DNA from: an uncultured Spirochaetaceae bacterium
GTDB lineage: Bacteria > Spirochaetota > Spirochaetia > Sphaerochaetales > Sphaerochaetaceae
Length of the DNA stretch: 34,785 nucleotides
Assembly: GCA_944389115.1 (NCBI GenBank)
Contig: CALXLE010000095.1
Coordinates: forward strand, 1 to 34,785
Reading direction: 5' to 3'
This document shows positions 1-8,291 of the stretch, piece by piece; within the stretch, counting starts at the first letter, position 1, and every line of letters starts with the position of its first letter. Below the pieces are notes generated by a model that saw only the letters and a list, made by a program, of their open reading frames with translations, did not search any database and had not been told where the DNA came from. The translations under genes and the position numbers were made by a program.

Positions 1-3000
1 AGCTGGTTCGTGAGCGTATTCGGATCATCGAACTTCTTCTCCTTGTGCTTGTTGAAGATCAGATAGAGGACAGGGGAAAGCAGCAGGGTAAGGAATGCGC
101 CTGTCGTTATTCCTCCCACGAACGTGACAGCTATCGGCTGCATCATCTCAGCACCTTTTCCCGGGAAGAATGCCATCGGAATCATTCCAAGGATTGTCGT
201 GAGCGTCGTCATGAGGATTGGTCTGAGACGTCCATATGCGGCCTGGAGACAGGCCTGCTTCACAGGTACTTTCTGCTCTATCAGTCTGTTTATGCAGTCA
301 ACAAGAACAATTCCATTGTTGACCACGACTCCAATCAAGGCAATGACACCAACGATGCTGAATAGCGAGAATGGCTCTCCCATTGCTATGTGTATCCATA
401 TAACGCCTATAAGCAGCAGAGGGATTGTCGCGAAGATTATGAACGGATCCATCAGCGACTCGAACTGGGCAGCCATGACGGCGTATACGAGGAATAGGGC
501 AAGGAGAATGATCATAATCATCGTAGGCAGGTACTCTGCGAATGTATACATCTCACCATGCTGCTCAATCCTTACACCTTCGGGAAGTACAAGATGCTCC
601 TCAAGCGCCCTATCGACAAGTGCCTGCACCTCATTTGCGGCATAACCTTCCATGACATCGGCATTGATACGGTTGACCCTTTCCCTGTTCTCCCTTCTGA
701 TGGACATAGGAGCAGTATCTTCGACGAAGTCGGCAACAGCATCGAGTCTTACACGGCCGCCATTGGCTGTCGGAATCATCAGCGATGAGAGATCCTCGAC
801 GCTCTGTATCTCGTTCTCATCTATGCGTACGATAAGGTCATAGGTCTCGTCTGCGACAAATGTCGATATCTCCGTGGCGGTGAGTCCGGTCAGCGCTGCA
901 TTGACCGCCGTGGTGAGATCTCCTACCGAGATCCCAAGATCTCTGAGCTTCATCTGATCGATAGCGATATCATACTTAGGAGCACCGTTCTCGAGATCGG
1001 AAGAGAGGTTCTCTACCTGTGGGACATAATAATCCAGTATTCCCATGATCTCATCGGAAGCTGCGGCTGCTAGCTCTGGTGTGTCTGAGTAGATAACGAC
1101 TTCGATACCTTGCCCGCTCATCGAACGGCCTGAGGAGAATATCCAGTCAGCTCGCGGGTCATCATCGAGGAATGGCCGGAGCATACCCTGGATATCGGAG
1201 ACAGTATAGGTCTGCGCTGTTATCTCCGGCAGCTCTATCTCGATATTTCCAGTGTTGCTGCTGCCTACTGTTGTCATGATGCTCTCATAGCTCCCCTCGG
1301 GAAGGGTATCAAGAACGTTCTTCAGCATTGTGAAGACATATTCCTTCGTGACATCCTGTGTCGTTCCCTGCTCAAGTTCCAGATTCAGGGTCACACTGTC
1401 ATCCGTAGTCTGCTGAGGCACCAGCGATATTCCTATCTCCGTGAACTTCTGGATCGATATGATAAGAAGCAGGACGAGAAGCAGTATGAGAAGGAACTTC
1501 CTGTCAAGGAAGTAGTTCAGCACACGTACGTATGCGTTGCGCATATGCATCTCTCCGCGTTCCATCGCATCATCGATGCTCCGGAGGACTCTGTTCTTCA
1601 GCGGTTTCTGCGTTCTTGTGTTTATCTTCAGTATCGAGCCGCAGAGGGCCGGAACAAGAGTGACAGCGACGAAGAGGGAGCTGAAGAGCGAGATGCACAC
1701 TGTGATGACGAGATCCTGGAACAACACTCCGATCATCCCGATATCATATTTGTAGATGATGATCGGGACGAATACGCAGATCGTCGTCAGCGTCGATGCG
1801 ACAATGGCCGTGAACATATTCTTGCTTCCAAGGATCGCAGCTACAGCTGAGCGCTCTCCCTTCTGCCTGAAGGAATAGGTATTCTCTAGTATGATGATAG
1901 AGGCGTCGACCGTCATACCTATTCCGAGTATGAGACCCGACATGGTCATCGCATTCACCGACATCCCTGATATCGACATGATCATGAGAGTGATCAGTAT
2001 GCAGATCGGCATCGAAAGCGAGATTATGATCGTGCTCTTTATGCCTCTGAGGAATACGAAGATTATGAATGCTGCAAGAATGACTCCCTGTATTGCCGAG
2101 TTATATACCTCATTCATCGTATCGGTGATCATCTCCGTATTATCACGCTGGATAATGAGACTGAGACCAGAGGGGAGTGCGGCTCTGATCTCAGGAAGGG
2201 ATTCCCTTATATTCTTGGCTACCGTTGTCTCATTTGCATCGGACTCATTCGATACGCTTATCGTTATGACCTCTTCTCCATCAAGATACTGGAGCCGTCC
2301 ACCTCTCTCATTATCCCTGCGCACCTCCGCTATATCCTGCAGATAGATTGGCTTATTGCCTGCATATCCTACGATGGTTTCATTTATATCCTCAACGGTC
2401 ATGTATCGGGCGTCTGTCGTAATCTGGTAGTCGAATCCGTTCTGGGTGATCTCACCTCCTGTGCTCTGCACATTCCTTGAAGCAATTCTCGAGGACACCT
2501 GGGAGAGTGTCAGTCCATATGCCTCAAGTCTGTTTGGGTCGACTTCGACACAGTATTCTATATTCGCTCCGCCATAGACATTCACCTGTGATACGCCCTC
2601 AATCCTTTCAATAAGAGGCTGGACGGTATTCTCTGCTATGTAGTGCAGGTCGTCTTTTGATCTGTTGCCTGTAAGGACGAGGCGCATGACTGTGGTGGAG
2701 CCTGTTGAATCGTAGCGGATCACTCGCGGTGTCTCTGCCCAGTCAGGAAGGAATCTCGAGCGCATTGATACAATCGTGTTCACATCCTCTGCTGCCTCAT
2801 CGAGGTCCGTACCATAATCGAACTCAAGCCTTATAGTGCATCTGCCTTCGCGCGAAATAGAGGTCATCGTATCGAGGTTCTGCAGAGAGTTGAGTGCTTC
2901 TTCCATGGCATCGGTGACCTGGAGATCGACTTCCTCCGGTCCTGCGTCGTTGCAATCGATGACAACAGACATCACAGGCATCTCCACATCCGGGTAGAGG

Positions 3001-3104
3001 GACATATCGAGACGCGGCAGGAATACAAGGCATATGACTGAGATAAGCACATATGCCATTGTCATCAGTACAGGGCGTCTTACAGATAATTCCGATATAG
3101 TCAT
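1..3104 (-). CDS. RND multidrug efflux permease (BesB/AcrB-like), 3' end cut by window edge
   Basis: Inner-membrane proton-driven exporter of the HAE1-like RND family; it should export drugs or lipophilic compounds through the TolC-like channel encoded upstream. The reading frame is open from the ATG at 3104 to the window edge (about 1034 codons), close to the usual family length, so only the last few residues are missing. The N-terminus (MTISELSVRRPVLMTMAYV) is the typical first membrane helix. Transmembrane segment 4 reads GMTVDASIIILENT around residues 397-410: the first of the two AcrB proton-relay aspartates is kept (about D400) and the second is Ala. A purine-rich SD (GGGGAAAA) precedes the start, 12 nt after the adaptor stop. 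Third gene of a channel-adaptor-permease operon, in the order of Borrelia besC-besA-besB. Confidence 0.93.
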   Translation of the reverse strand, partial: MTISELSVRRPVLMTMAYVLISVICLVFLPRLDMSLYPDVEMPVMSVVIDCNDAGPEEVDLQVTDAMEEALNSLQNLDTMTSISREGRCTIRLEFDYGTDLDEAAEDVNTIVSMRSRFLPDWAETPRVIRYDSTGSTTVMRLVLTGNRSKDDLHYIAENTVQPLIERIEGVSQVNVYGGANIEYCVEVDPNRLEAYGLTLSQVSSRIASRNVQSTGGEITQNGFDYQITTDARYMTVEDINETIVGYAGNKPIYLQDIAEVRRDNERGGRLQYLDGEEVITISVSNESDANETTVAKNIRESLPEIRAALPSGLSLIIQRDNTEMITDTMNEVYNSAIQGVILAAFIIFVFLRGIKSTIIISLSMPICILITLMIMSISGMSVNAMTMSGLILGIGMTVDASIIILENTYSFRQKGERSAVAAILGSKNMFTAIVASTLTTICVFVPIIIYKYDIGMIGVLFQDLVITVCISLFSSLFVAVTLVPALCGSILKINTRTQKPLKNRVLRSIDDAMERGEMHMRNAYVRVLNYFLDRKFLLILLLVLLLIISIQKFTEIGISLVPQQTTDDSVTLNLELEQGTTQDVTKEYVFTMLKNVLDTLPEGSYESIMTTVGSSNTGNIEIELPEITAQTYTVSDIQGMLRPFLDDDPRADWIFSSGRSMSGQGIEVVIYSDTPELAAAASDEIMGILDYYVPQVENLSSDLENGAPKYDIAIDQMKLRDLGISVGDLTTAVNAALTGLTATEISTFVADETYDLIVRIDENEIQSVEDLSSLMIPTANGGRVRLDAVADFVEDTAPMSIRRENRERVNRINADVMEGYAANEVQALVDRALEEHLVLPEGVRIEQHGEMYTFAEYLPTMIMIILLALFLVYAVMAAQFESLMDPFIIFATIPLLLIGVIWIHIAMGEPFSLFSIVGVIALIGVVVNNGIVLVDCINRLIEQKVPVKQACLQAAYGRLRPILMTTLTTILGMIPMAFFPGKGAEMMQPIAVTFVGGITTGAFLTLLLSPVLYLIFNKHKEKKFDDPNTLTNQ

Positions 3105-3116
3105 ATGGCTTTTCCC

Positions 3117-4100
3117 CTATACAACGCTTATAGCGGTTCCATCTGTGACATTGCCTGCTGTGATTACAAGTTCCCCTTCGGAAAGGCCTGAAAGAATCAC
3201 CGTCTCAGAATTGTTCGTGCTTCCTGTGGTAACCACCTGGCGTCTTGCGCTTCCATTGTCCACGATGAACACGACATCATCGCCAAGATACTCATCAACA
3301 GCGGATGCCGGTACCATCAGGACATCATCCTGATGCTCTGTCTCAAGATTAAGCTTGATGTACATGCCTGACATAAGACCTTCGGTATTGCCCGTTATCG
3401 TCAGCTCGATATCTGTTGTTCTTGATGTTGTATCCACAGAAGGGGCGATGTAGGAGAGGGCTGCTGTATACATCCTTCCTGGATAGGCAACTGTCTCAAA
3501 CTCCGCCGTCATTCCTTTTCTGAGCGTTCCTATGAATTTCTCGGGAATGGAGGCCCTTATTACCAAATCATCATTGTTCGTTATCGTTGCTATGGCTGTA
3601 GATGAGCTTATCCTTTCACCCTCCGATACATTCACATCCAGGACTATGCCGCCGGTCTTTGCGATGACCGGGCTGATCTTATAGATTGATCCAGGACGGG
3701 AAGAATCGATGTATGCCACGATATCTCCTCTATTGATGGTATCACCTTCATCAATCAGGACATCCGTCACCATTCCCGTCGATGTTATCTCCGGATAGAT
3801 GATTATGTCGTTGCCTGCCCTCCTGATCTCACCATTCATCCTGGAGATCTTCACGAAAGTTCCGTACTCTGCAGGAGCAGCCGATACATTCACTGCCGCA
3901 AGCACATTATTGTCCGTAGCCAGCGCCTCCTCTGCGGGTGGTGCGCTGAACATCTTCACAAGTACGGCTGCTGTGAGGATGATGCAGAGCAGAAGCAGGA
4001 CTGCTGTTGTCAGCCTGCTTGCTTTCGAGGTGCTTTTCATAGAGGCAAGTGCCTCGAAATCGGGCTCCTGAATCTTCTTTCTGCTATCATTTCCATCCAT
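3117..4100 (-). CDS. RND periplasmic adaptor (membrane fusion protein), hairpin-less BesA-like
   Basis: Periplasmic adaptor, 327 aa, linking the RND permease to the outer-membrane channel. One membrane anchor lies at about residues 31-52 after a charged N-terminus. A lipoyl-like half (TSTGMVTDVLIDEGDTINRG, about 107-126) is followed after only a short linker (SSRPGS) by the second half (KTGGIVLDVNVSEGERISSS), then the beta-barrel (IPEKFIGTLRKGMTAEF) and membrane-proximal domains. The long alpha-helical hairpin normally inserted between the lipoyl halves is absent, as reported for Borrelia BesA; this fits a spirochaete. The start lies 3 nt after the channel gene stop, with an AAGGGAGA SD inside that gene's end. 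Assignment to the family is sure; substrate is unknown. Confidence 0.92.
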   Translation of the reverse strand: MDGNDSRKKIQEPDFEALASMKSTSKASRLTTAVLLLLCIILTAAVLVKMFSAPPAEEALATDNNVLAAVNVSAAPAEYGTFVKISRMNGEIRRAGNDIIIYPEITSTGMVTDVLIDEGDTINRGDIVAYIDSSRPGSIYKISPVIAKTGGIVLDVNVSEGERISSSTAIATITNNDDLVIRASIPEKFIGTLRKGMTAEFETVAYPGRMYTAALSYIAPSVDTTSRTTDIELTITGNTEGLMSGMYIKLNLETEHQDDVLMVPASAVDEYLGDDVVFIVDNGSARRQVVTTGSTNNSETVILSGLSEGELVITAGNVTDGTAISVV

Positions 4101-4103
4101 TGG

Positions 4104-5477
4104 CTATTCTCCCTTAATTCCATATTCAGCTTGTAGATCCTCGATGCTTATATCCAGCATATATGCCAGGCTATAGCTTTCGAGCAGCTGATTTATATTG
4201 TAGGCAAGTGCCTCGAATCTGGCCGTAAGCACCTCCGTTCTGGTATCCGCAAGCTCTGAATCGGTGACGAGCCCCGCTTCATATGCTTCGTTCATCAGCT
4301 CGTATGTCCTTTCTGCCGATGAGACGGATTTCTCAGCCATGTCCATGCTGTCCTGATACTGGCTGATGCGTGCGATGCAGTCCCTTATAGAGGACATGAG
4401 ATCTTCCTGCGACTGCATAAGCGCAAGTGACTGTATCATTACTTCATCCTCTGCGTTCCTGATGGCAGTATCCCCGCTCCCGCCAGGGAGTATTGCCCCG
4501 ATAGGAAGCAATACGGAGATGCCGCCAGTGAGGCCATGGCCCGATGAGCCATAATCCCATGATGCGTTCCATCCTCCTCTGTAGCTGTAGCTGAGATCGG
4601 CGGTGATTGTCGGAACATAGGAGTCAAGTCTTGTGCTGTCAAGCGTATTCCTCGCCGAGGCAAGATTATTGCGGCTCTGTCTTATTGCGGTGCTCCTCTC
4701 GCTGTATTCCCCGAATACATCCTCGGCAGATGGGAAGCAGAGATAAACAGTTTCGGGAAGAGGGGAGATGGAGAAGTCCCCGCCGATGCCTGTGAGAGTT
4801 CTGAGGGAATCCTTGGAATTCTCCAGCGTATCCTCTGCTGTCTTCACTGTGAGCATCGCCTGATTGTATGCAAGCTCTGCCTGATTCAGTGCCAGCTCAT
4901 CGGATATCCCGCTGTTATACATCGCTAGAGTGGATTCGTACTGCGTCTTAGCATCTTCTGCCAGCGTCGAGGCATTATCTGCCTGAATCTTGTTTGCAGC
5001 TATTGTCCAGTAGGCTGTTATGATTAACTGCTCTATGCTTTTGGTATCGTTTTGGAACGTTAGTATGGCATCTTCCCTGTCCAGAGCCCTTGTCTCTCCA
5101 TCCTTTATCATTGATCCGCTGAAGGAAAAGGAAGCGGAAGCGCCTGCATTGAGCGTAAGCCCCGTATATGCAGGAGCTTCCGTTGCCGGAGGAAAATTCC
5201 CTCCTGCCTGCAGCCCTGCGCTAAGCCTCAGGTCCGGCATGAATGCCCCCATGGCGTTGTCAGCGTTCCTGATTGACCGATTGAGAGTCACTTCTGCGGA
5301 TTTGATTGAGATATTATTCTCCGCCGCAGATCTTAACGCTTCATCCAATGTAATCACAGGTATATCTGCAGCAGCTAATGGAAGCACTGCCACAATTGCA
5401 ATTATCATGATTTTCTGCAGTAGTCTGATAAAGCGGCCTCCTTTAAAGGTTTTCTTTATGGATTCCTGCAAGTCCAT
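4104..5477 (-). CDS. TolC-family outer-membrane efflux channel
   Basis: Outer-membrane channel of the tripartite pump, 457 aa with the ATG at 5477. A basic n-region (KKTFKGGRFIRLLQK) and hydrophobic core (IMIIAIVAVLPLAAA, about 23-37) form a signal peptide. Two OEP repeats follow: the first begins ITLDEALRSAAENN, and long coiled helices rich in Ala, Asn and Gln recur near residues 160-220 and 360-440. First gene of the pump operon. The start is uncertain: no SD precedes the ATG at 5477, while a perfect AAAGGAGG lies inside the coding sequence at 5439-5446 without an in-frame ATG at proper spacing; the next in-frame ATG (codon 24) would strip the basic n-region, so the long start is preferred. 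Confidence 0.9.
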   Translation of the reverse strand: MDLQESIKKTFKGGRFIRLLQKIMIIAIVAVLPLAAADIPVITLDEALRSAAENNISIKSAEVTLNRSIRNADNAMGAFMPDLRLSAGLQAGGNFPPATEAPAYTGLTLNAGASASFSFSGSMIKDGETRALDREDAILTFQNDTKSIEQLIITAYWTIAANKIQADNASTLAEDAKTQYESTLAMYNSGISDELALNQAELAYNQAMLTVKTAEDTLENSKDSLRTLTGIGGDFSISPLPETVYLCFPSAEDVFGEYSERSTAIRQSRNNLASARNTLDSTRLDSYVPTITADLSYSYRGGWNASWDYGSSGHGLTGGISVLLPIGAILPGGSGDTAIRNAEDEVMIQSLALMQSQEDLMSSIRDCIARISQYQDSMDMAEKSVSSAERTYELMNEAYEAGLVTDSELADTRTEVLTARFEALAYNINQLLESYSLAYMLDISIEDLQAEYGIKGE

Positions 5478-5510
5478 GTAAATAAAACACTTTATAATAC
5501 TTTAAAGGTT
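5441..5510 (-). promoter_or_regulatory. Putative control region of the efflux operon with duplicated 11-mer
   Basis: The 11-mer CTTTAAAGGTT (plus strand) occurs at 5441-5451 and again at 5500-5510, 59 bp apart, bracketing the annotated start. The second copy abuts TATTATAAA (minus strand), a plausible -10; no good -35 is visible, which would suit an activated or repressed promoter. A regulator site is inference. Confidence 0.35.
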
Positions 5511-5556
5511 ACATTCCGATTCCATAATGTCTGAAAAGGCCGTTCTGCGGAATTTT

Positions 5557-5586
5557 ATAAAAAAGATTCCCTCCGGGGAGGGAACC
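5557..5586 (-). terminator. Rho-independent terminator of the nagB-like gene
   Basis: Read on the minus strand, a 7-bp stem (TTCCCTC/GAGGGAA, loop CCCG) is followed by TCTTTTTTAT. It lies just after the stop codon of the deaminase gene and separates it from the efflux operon. Confidence 0.85.
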
Positions 5587-5588
5587 AG

Positions 5589-6335
5589 TCAGTTCTGTCT
5601 GCGATCGCTGAGTATCAGGCAGCTGGATTGTCTGTCCAGAAAGAGCGAACACTCCGTACGCCTTAGAGTGGCACATGGCGCAGCTGGTGCTATATCATCG
5701 AATATGCACATCGCTACAGCTTTTGCCTTGCGCTGGTCAGGACATGAGCAGATGATGTTCTTTGACGAGATAATCTCATGTATCGACATCGTTATCGCCC
5801 GGGAAGGCACTTCATCGATATTTTTGAACCAGCCTTCGCCTACCTGCTGCCTTCTGGACCTTCTTTCAAGTTCCACAATTATATATGGGTCTGTTGTATC
5901 GAGGTCCGCAGGGGGATCATTGAATGCAAGGTGGCCATTTTCCCCGATGCATATGAATGTCACATCGAGAGGGTAGTTGGCCATAAGACTGTTCATCTCG
6001 CTGACTGTCTTTTCCGCATCCTCTTGTCTCGATATCGGATGGAAGTTGCCTACAGGCGGAAGGTAGCTGAGGAAATTCTCCTTAAGGAAAGTCTCGGATG
6101 AGGCTTTGTGTCCATCGGGGAGGCCTATGAATTCATCAAGAAGGAATATATTGACCTTGCTCCAGTCTATCTCCATTGAGCGTAGCGCTTTCAGCATCTC
6201 AATCTGGCTTGTGCCTGTGACGAAGGCCACATTGGCTCTCCCACGTTCCTGGATTGCTGTATTGATATGATACCTGCCCATGGCCGCTGCCTGCGCCCCA
6301 AGCTCGATTTTGTTCTCGCAGATAGTGATCCTCAT
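5589..6335 (-). CDS. nagB: Glucosamine-6-phosphate deaminase (NagB family)
   Basis: Predicted to convert glucosamine-6-phosphate to fructose-6-phosphate and ammonia in the cytoplasm, the entry of amino sugars into glycolysis. The 248-aa product has the family landmarks: VTGTSQ phosphate-binding loop (about 40-45), FLLDEF with the acid pair (about 64-69), and CIGENGHLAFNDPP (about 130-143), followed by SRAITMSI. The length fits NagB. A strong SD (AAGGAGG, spacing 6) precedes the ATG. No nagA or transporter is adjacent, so it appears to be a single-gene unit with its own terminator. A related 6-phosphogluconolactonase/NagB-superfamily role is possible but the GENGHLAFND signature favours the deaminase. 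Confidence 0.9.
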   Translation of the reverse strand: MRITICENKIELGAQAAAMGRYHINTAIQERGRANVAFVTGTSQIEMLKALRSMEIDWSKVNIFLLDEFIGLPDGHKASSETFLKENFLSYLPPVGNFHPISRQEDAEKTVSEMNSLMANYPLDVTFICIGENGHLAFNDPPADLDTTDPYIIVELERRSRRQQVGEGWFKNIDEVPSRAITMSIHEIISSKNIICSCPDQRKAKAVAMCIFDDIAPAAPCATLRRTECSLFLDRQSSCLILSDRRQN

Positions 6336-6663
6336 CGGAGCCTCCTTAGCCGTACTGCCTTATGGCAGCACTACTGAGAAATATATCAGACAAGAGGCTC
6401 AATGGCTATCTCTCATCAGACGCTGCATGTATGCAAGGGCAGGAGCGCTGCGAACATCATTGCGGCGCAGATTATGAGCGTGATGAAGAGAGCTTTATGC
6501 TGTTGTCTGCGATGAGCACCAGAGCATGCTTTGTCGCTTATAATGACAGCATATGTGAGTATATTGTGATGGTCGGCAGATTAATTGTGCAAAAGGCTTT
6601 CCAAACTCGCGCATAAACAATATACTCACCAAGGAATTTTAAAAATTATAAGGAAATATAAGC
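6336..6663. other. Intergenic region between nagB-like gene and mscL
   Basis: About 330 bp without a convincing gene. Near nagB a hairpin (CTGCC/GGCAG, about 6356-6367) may lie in the nagB leader. On the minus strand at about 6425-6510 a short frame reads ALFITLIICAAMMFAALLPL, hydrophobic, but has no usable start codon. The right half holds the mscL promoter and a 13-bp inverted repeat (separate entry). Confidence 0.6.
6555..6629 (+). promoter_or_regulatory. mscL promoter region with 13-bp perfect inverted repeat
   Basis: GTGAGTATATTGT at 6555-6567 is the exact reverse complement of ACAATATACTCAC at 6617-6629. The right arm contains TATACT (6621-6626), a good -10, with TTTCCA 17 bp upstream (6598-6603). 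The arms are separated by 49 bp, so this could be a looping operator or a long stem. Promoter call is moderate; regulator unknown. Confidence 0.5.
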
Positions 6664-7089
6664 ATGAAAGACACAGGATTCTTTGCAGAGTTCAGAAAAT
6701 TCATCGCGCGCGGCAATGTGCTTGATATGGCAGTAGGTATGGTCGTAGGCGCAGCATTCACGGCAATCGTCACATCCGCGGTCAACGATATTATCATGCC
6801 AGTCATCGGACTAGTAATCGGCGGAATCGACTTCTCTGATCTCAAAATCATCCTTAAGGCTGCTACTGAGACAGATCCAGAGGTTGCTATCAGATATGGC
6901 GTATTCATCAATGCAATCATCAGCTTTGTGGTAATCGCATTCTGCGTATTCTGCGTGGTTAAGGGCTTCAACAAGCTCCATGATATGAAGAAGAAGGAAG
7001 AGGAGGCGAAGCCTGCAGCTCCTGCAGCACCTCCTGCCGATATCCAGCTTCTTACTGAGATCAGGGACCTACTCAAGAAGAACAGCTGA
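6664..7089 (+). CDS. mscL: Large-conductance mechanosensitive channel MscL
   Basis: Homopentameric inner-membrane channel that opens under membrane tension and releases solutes on osmotic downshock. The 141-aa product begins with the N-terminal amphipathic helix (FFAEFRKFIARGNVLDMAVG), then TM1 (MAVGMVVGAAFTAIVTSAV, about 22-40), a periplasmic loop with FSDLKIILK, TM2 (VFINAIISFVVIAFCVFCVV, about 79-98), a charged linker KKKEEEAKPAAPAAPP and a C-terminal helix (LLTEIRDLLKKN). Length is typical. An AAGGA SD lies 11 nt ahead of the ATG. It is a single-gene unit with a terminator. Confidence 0.97.
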   Translation: MKDTGFFAEFRKFIARGNVLDMAVGMVVGAAFTAIVTSAVNDIIMPVIGLVIGGIDFSDLKIILKAATETDPEVAIRYGVFINAIISFVVIAFCVFCVVKGFNKLHDMKKKEEEAKPAAPAAPPADIQLLTEIRDLLKKNS

Positions 7090-7107
7090 TCCTTTGCAGC
7101 TGATATG

Positions 7108-7133
7108 TATCCGGCCATCGAGCCGGATTTTTA
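7108..7133 (+). terminator. Rho-independent terminator of mscL
   Basis: A 7-bp stem ATCCGGC/GCCGGAT with loop CATCGA is followed by TTTTTA, 20 nt after the mscL stop. Confidence 0.88.
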
Positions 7134-7150
7134 GTGCCTGAATATTCTTC

Positions 7151-7185
7151 TTTACAGATATTGGAACCTGAACTAATATATTAGT
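7151..7185 (+). promoter_or_regulatory. uxu operon promoter with 14-bp palindromic operator
   Basis: TTTACA (7151-7156), 17-bp spacer and TAATAT (7174-7179) form a sigma-70 promoter. The perfect palindrome ACTAATATATTAGT at 7172-7185 covers the -10. It is the obvious place for the GntR-type regulator encoded in the same operon to bind; that link is inference. Confidence 0.6.
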
Positions 7186-7212
7186 ATATCAGATACAGAA
7201 GGAGAGATCGCC

Positions 7213-8289
7213 ATGCAGATGACAATGAGATGGTTCGGCGAGAAGTTCGATTCCGTCAAACTCTGGCAGATAAGACAGGTTCCAGGTGTAACAGGGGTTA
7301 TAACTACACTCTATGATATCCCGGCAGGGGAGCTCTGGCCGATTGAGAGAATCCAGGCTCTGAAGAAGGAAGTAGAGGATGCAGGGCTTACTATTGCTGG
7401 CATCGAGAGCGTCAATATCCATGATGATATAAAGATCGGACGTCCGACACGCGATAAGTATATCGAGAACTATATCCAGACACTTGAGAATCTCGCCAAG
7501 TGCGATATCAAACTGGTATGCTACAACTTCATGCCTGTCTTCGATTGGACAAGAACCGATCTCGCGAAGGTCAGGCCCGACGGGGCAACTGTCCTTGCAT
7601 ATGACCAGAAGGTTGTTGATTCAATCGATCCACAGACATTCTTCGATCAGACCAATGATAACTCCAACGGATATGTGATGCCGGGCTGGGAGCCGGAGAG
7701 GCTTGCTCATGTGAAGGAGCTCTTCGAGGCTTATAAGGATGTTACAGAGGAGAAGCTTTTCGATAACCTCGTCTACTTCCTCAAGGCAATCCAGCCTGTA
7801 TGCGAGAAGTATGGTATAAAGATGGCAATCCATCCCGATGATCCGGCATGGCCTGTATTCGGACTTCCGAGGATAATAACATCGAAGGAGAAGATCCTCC
7901 GTGTGATGAAGGCTGTCGATTCCCCGTTCAATGGCCTGACGTTCTGCGCAGGCTCATTCGGCTCGAATCCTAAGAACGACCTCCCAGGAATCATCCGTGC
8001 ACTCCCAGGGCGCATCCATTTCGCTCATGTGAGGAATCTCCATCACTTCGGCCCCGGTGTTTTTGAGGAAGCCGCGCATCTGTCATCGGACGGATCTTTT
8101 GATCTGTATGAAATGGTACGCGCTCTCTATGAGACGGGCTTCGATGGTCCTATCCGCCCTGATCATGGAAGAGCTATCTGGGGAGAGGTCTCGATGCCAG
8201 GTTATGGACTTTATGACAGAGCCCTTGGTGCTGAGTATATCCTCGGTCTCTGGGAAGCTATCGACAAGAGCGAGAAGAGGCTTAAATAA
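7213..8289 (+). CDS. uxuA: D-mannonate dehydratase
   Basis: Converts D-mannonate to 2-keto-3-deoxygluconate in hexuronate (glucuronate/galacturonate) catabolism. The 358-aa sequence starts with the family hallmark MRWFGEKFDSVKLWQIRQVPGV and keeps the metal-site pieces: IHPDDP (about 202-207), LTFCAGSFG (about 236-244), HVRNLHHF (about 266-273) and RPDHGR (about 316-321), all expected for the Mn-dependent TIM-barrel enzyme. Length is slightly below the E. coli protein but normal for the short clade. SD GGAGAG precedes the ATG. First gene of an operon with a GntR regulator and fructuronate reductase, with 2-nt gaps. Confidence 0.97.
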   Translation: MQMTMRWFGEKFDSVKLWQIRQVPGVTGVITTLYDIPAGELWPIERIQALKKEVEDAGLTIAGIESVNIHDDIKIGRPTRDKYIENYIQTLENLAKCDIKLVCYNFMPVFDWTRTDLAKVRPDGATVLAYDQKVVDSIDPQTFFDQTNDNSNGYVMPGWEPERLAHVKELFEAYKDVTEEKLFDNLVYFLKAIQPVCEKYGIKMAIHPDDPAWPVFGLPRIITSKEKILRVMKAVDSPFNGLTFCAGSFGSNPKNDLPGIIRALPGRIHFAHVRNLHHFGPGVFEEAAHLSSDGSFDLYEMVRALYETGFDGPIRPDHGRAIWGEVSMPGYGLYDRALGAEYILGLWEAIDKSEKRLK

Positions 8290-8291
8290 GG

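Noticed and set aside
1537..2346. Plus-strand open frames across the RND permease gene
   Set aside because: They are antisense to a clear RND coding frame and have no SD or recognisable protein.
6425..6560. Hydrophobic minus-strand frame (ALFITLIICAAMMFAALLPL)
   Set aside because: No ATG, GTG or TTG start at a useful position and no SD; the intact frame is about 50 codons. Kept only as a note.
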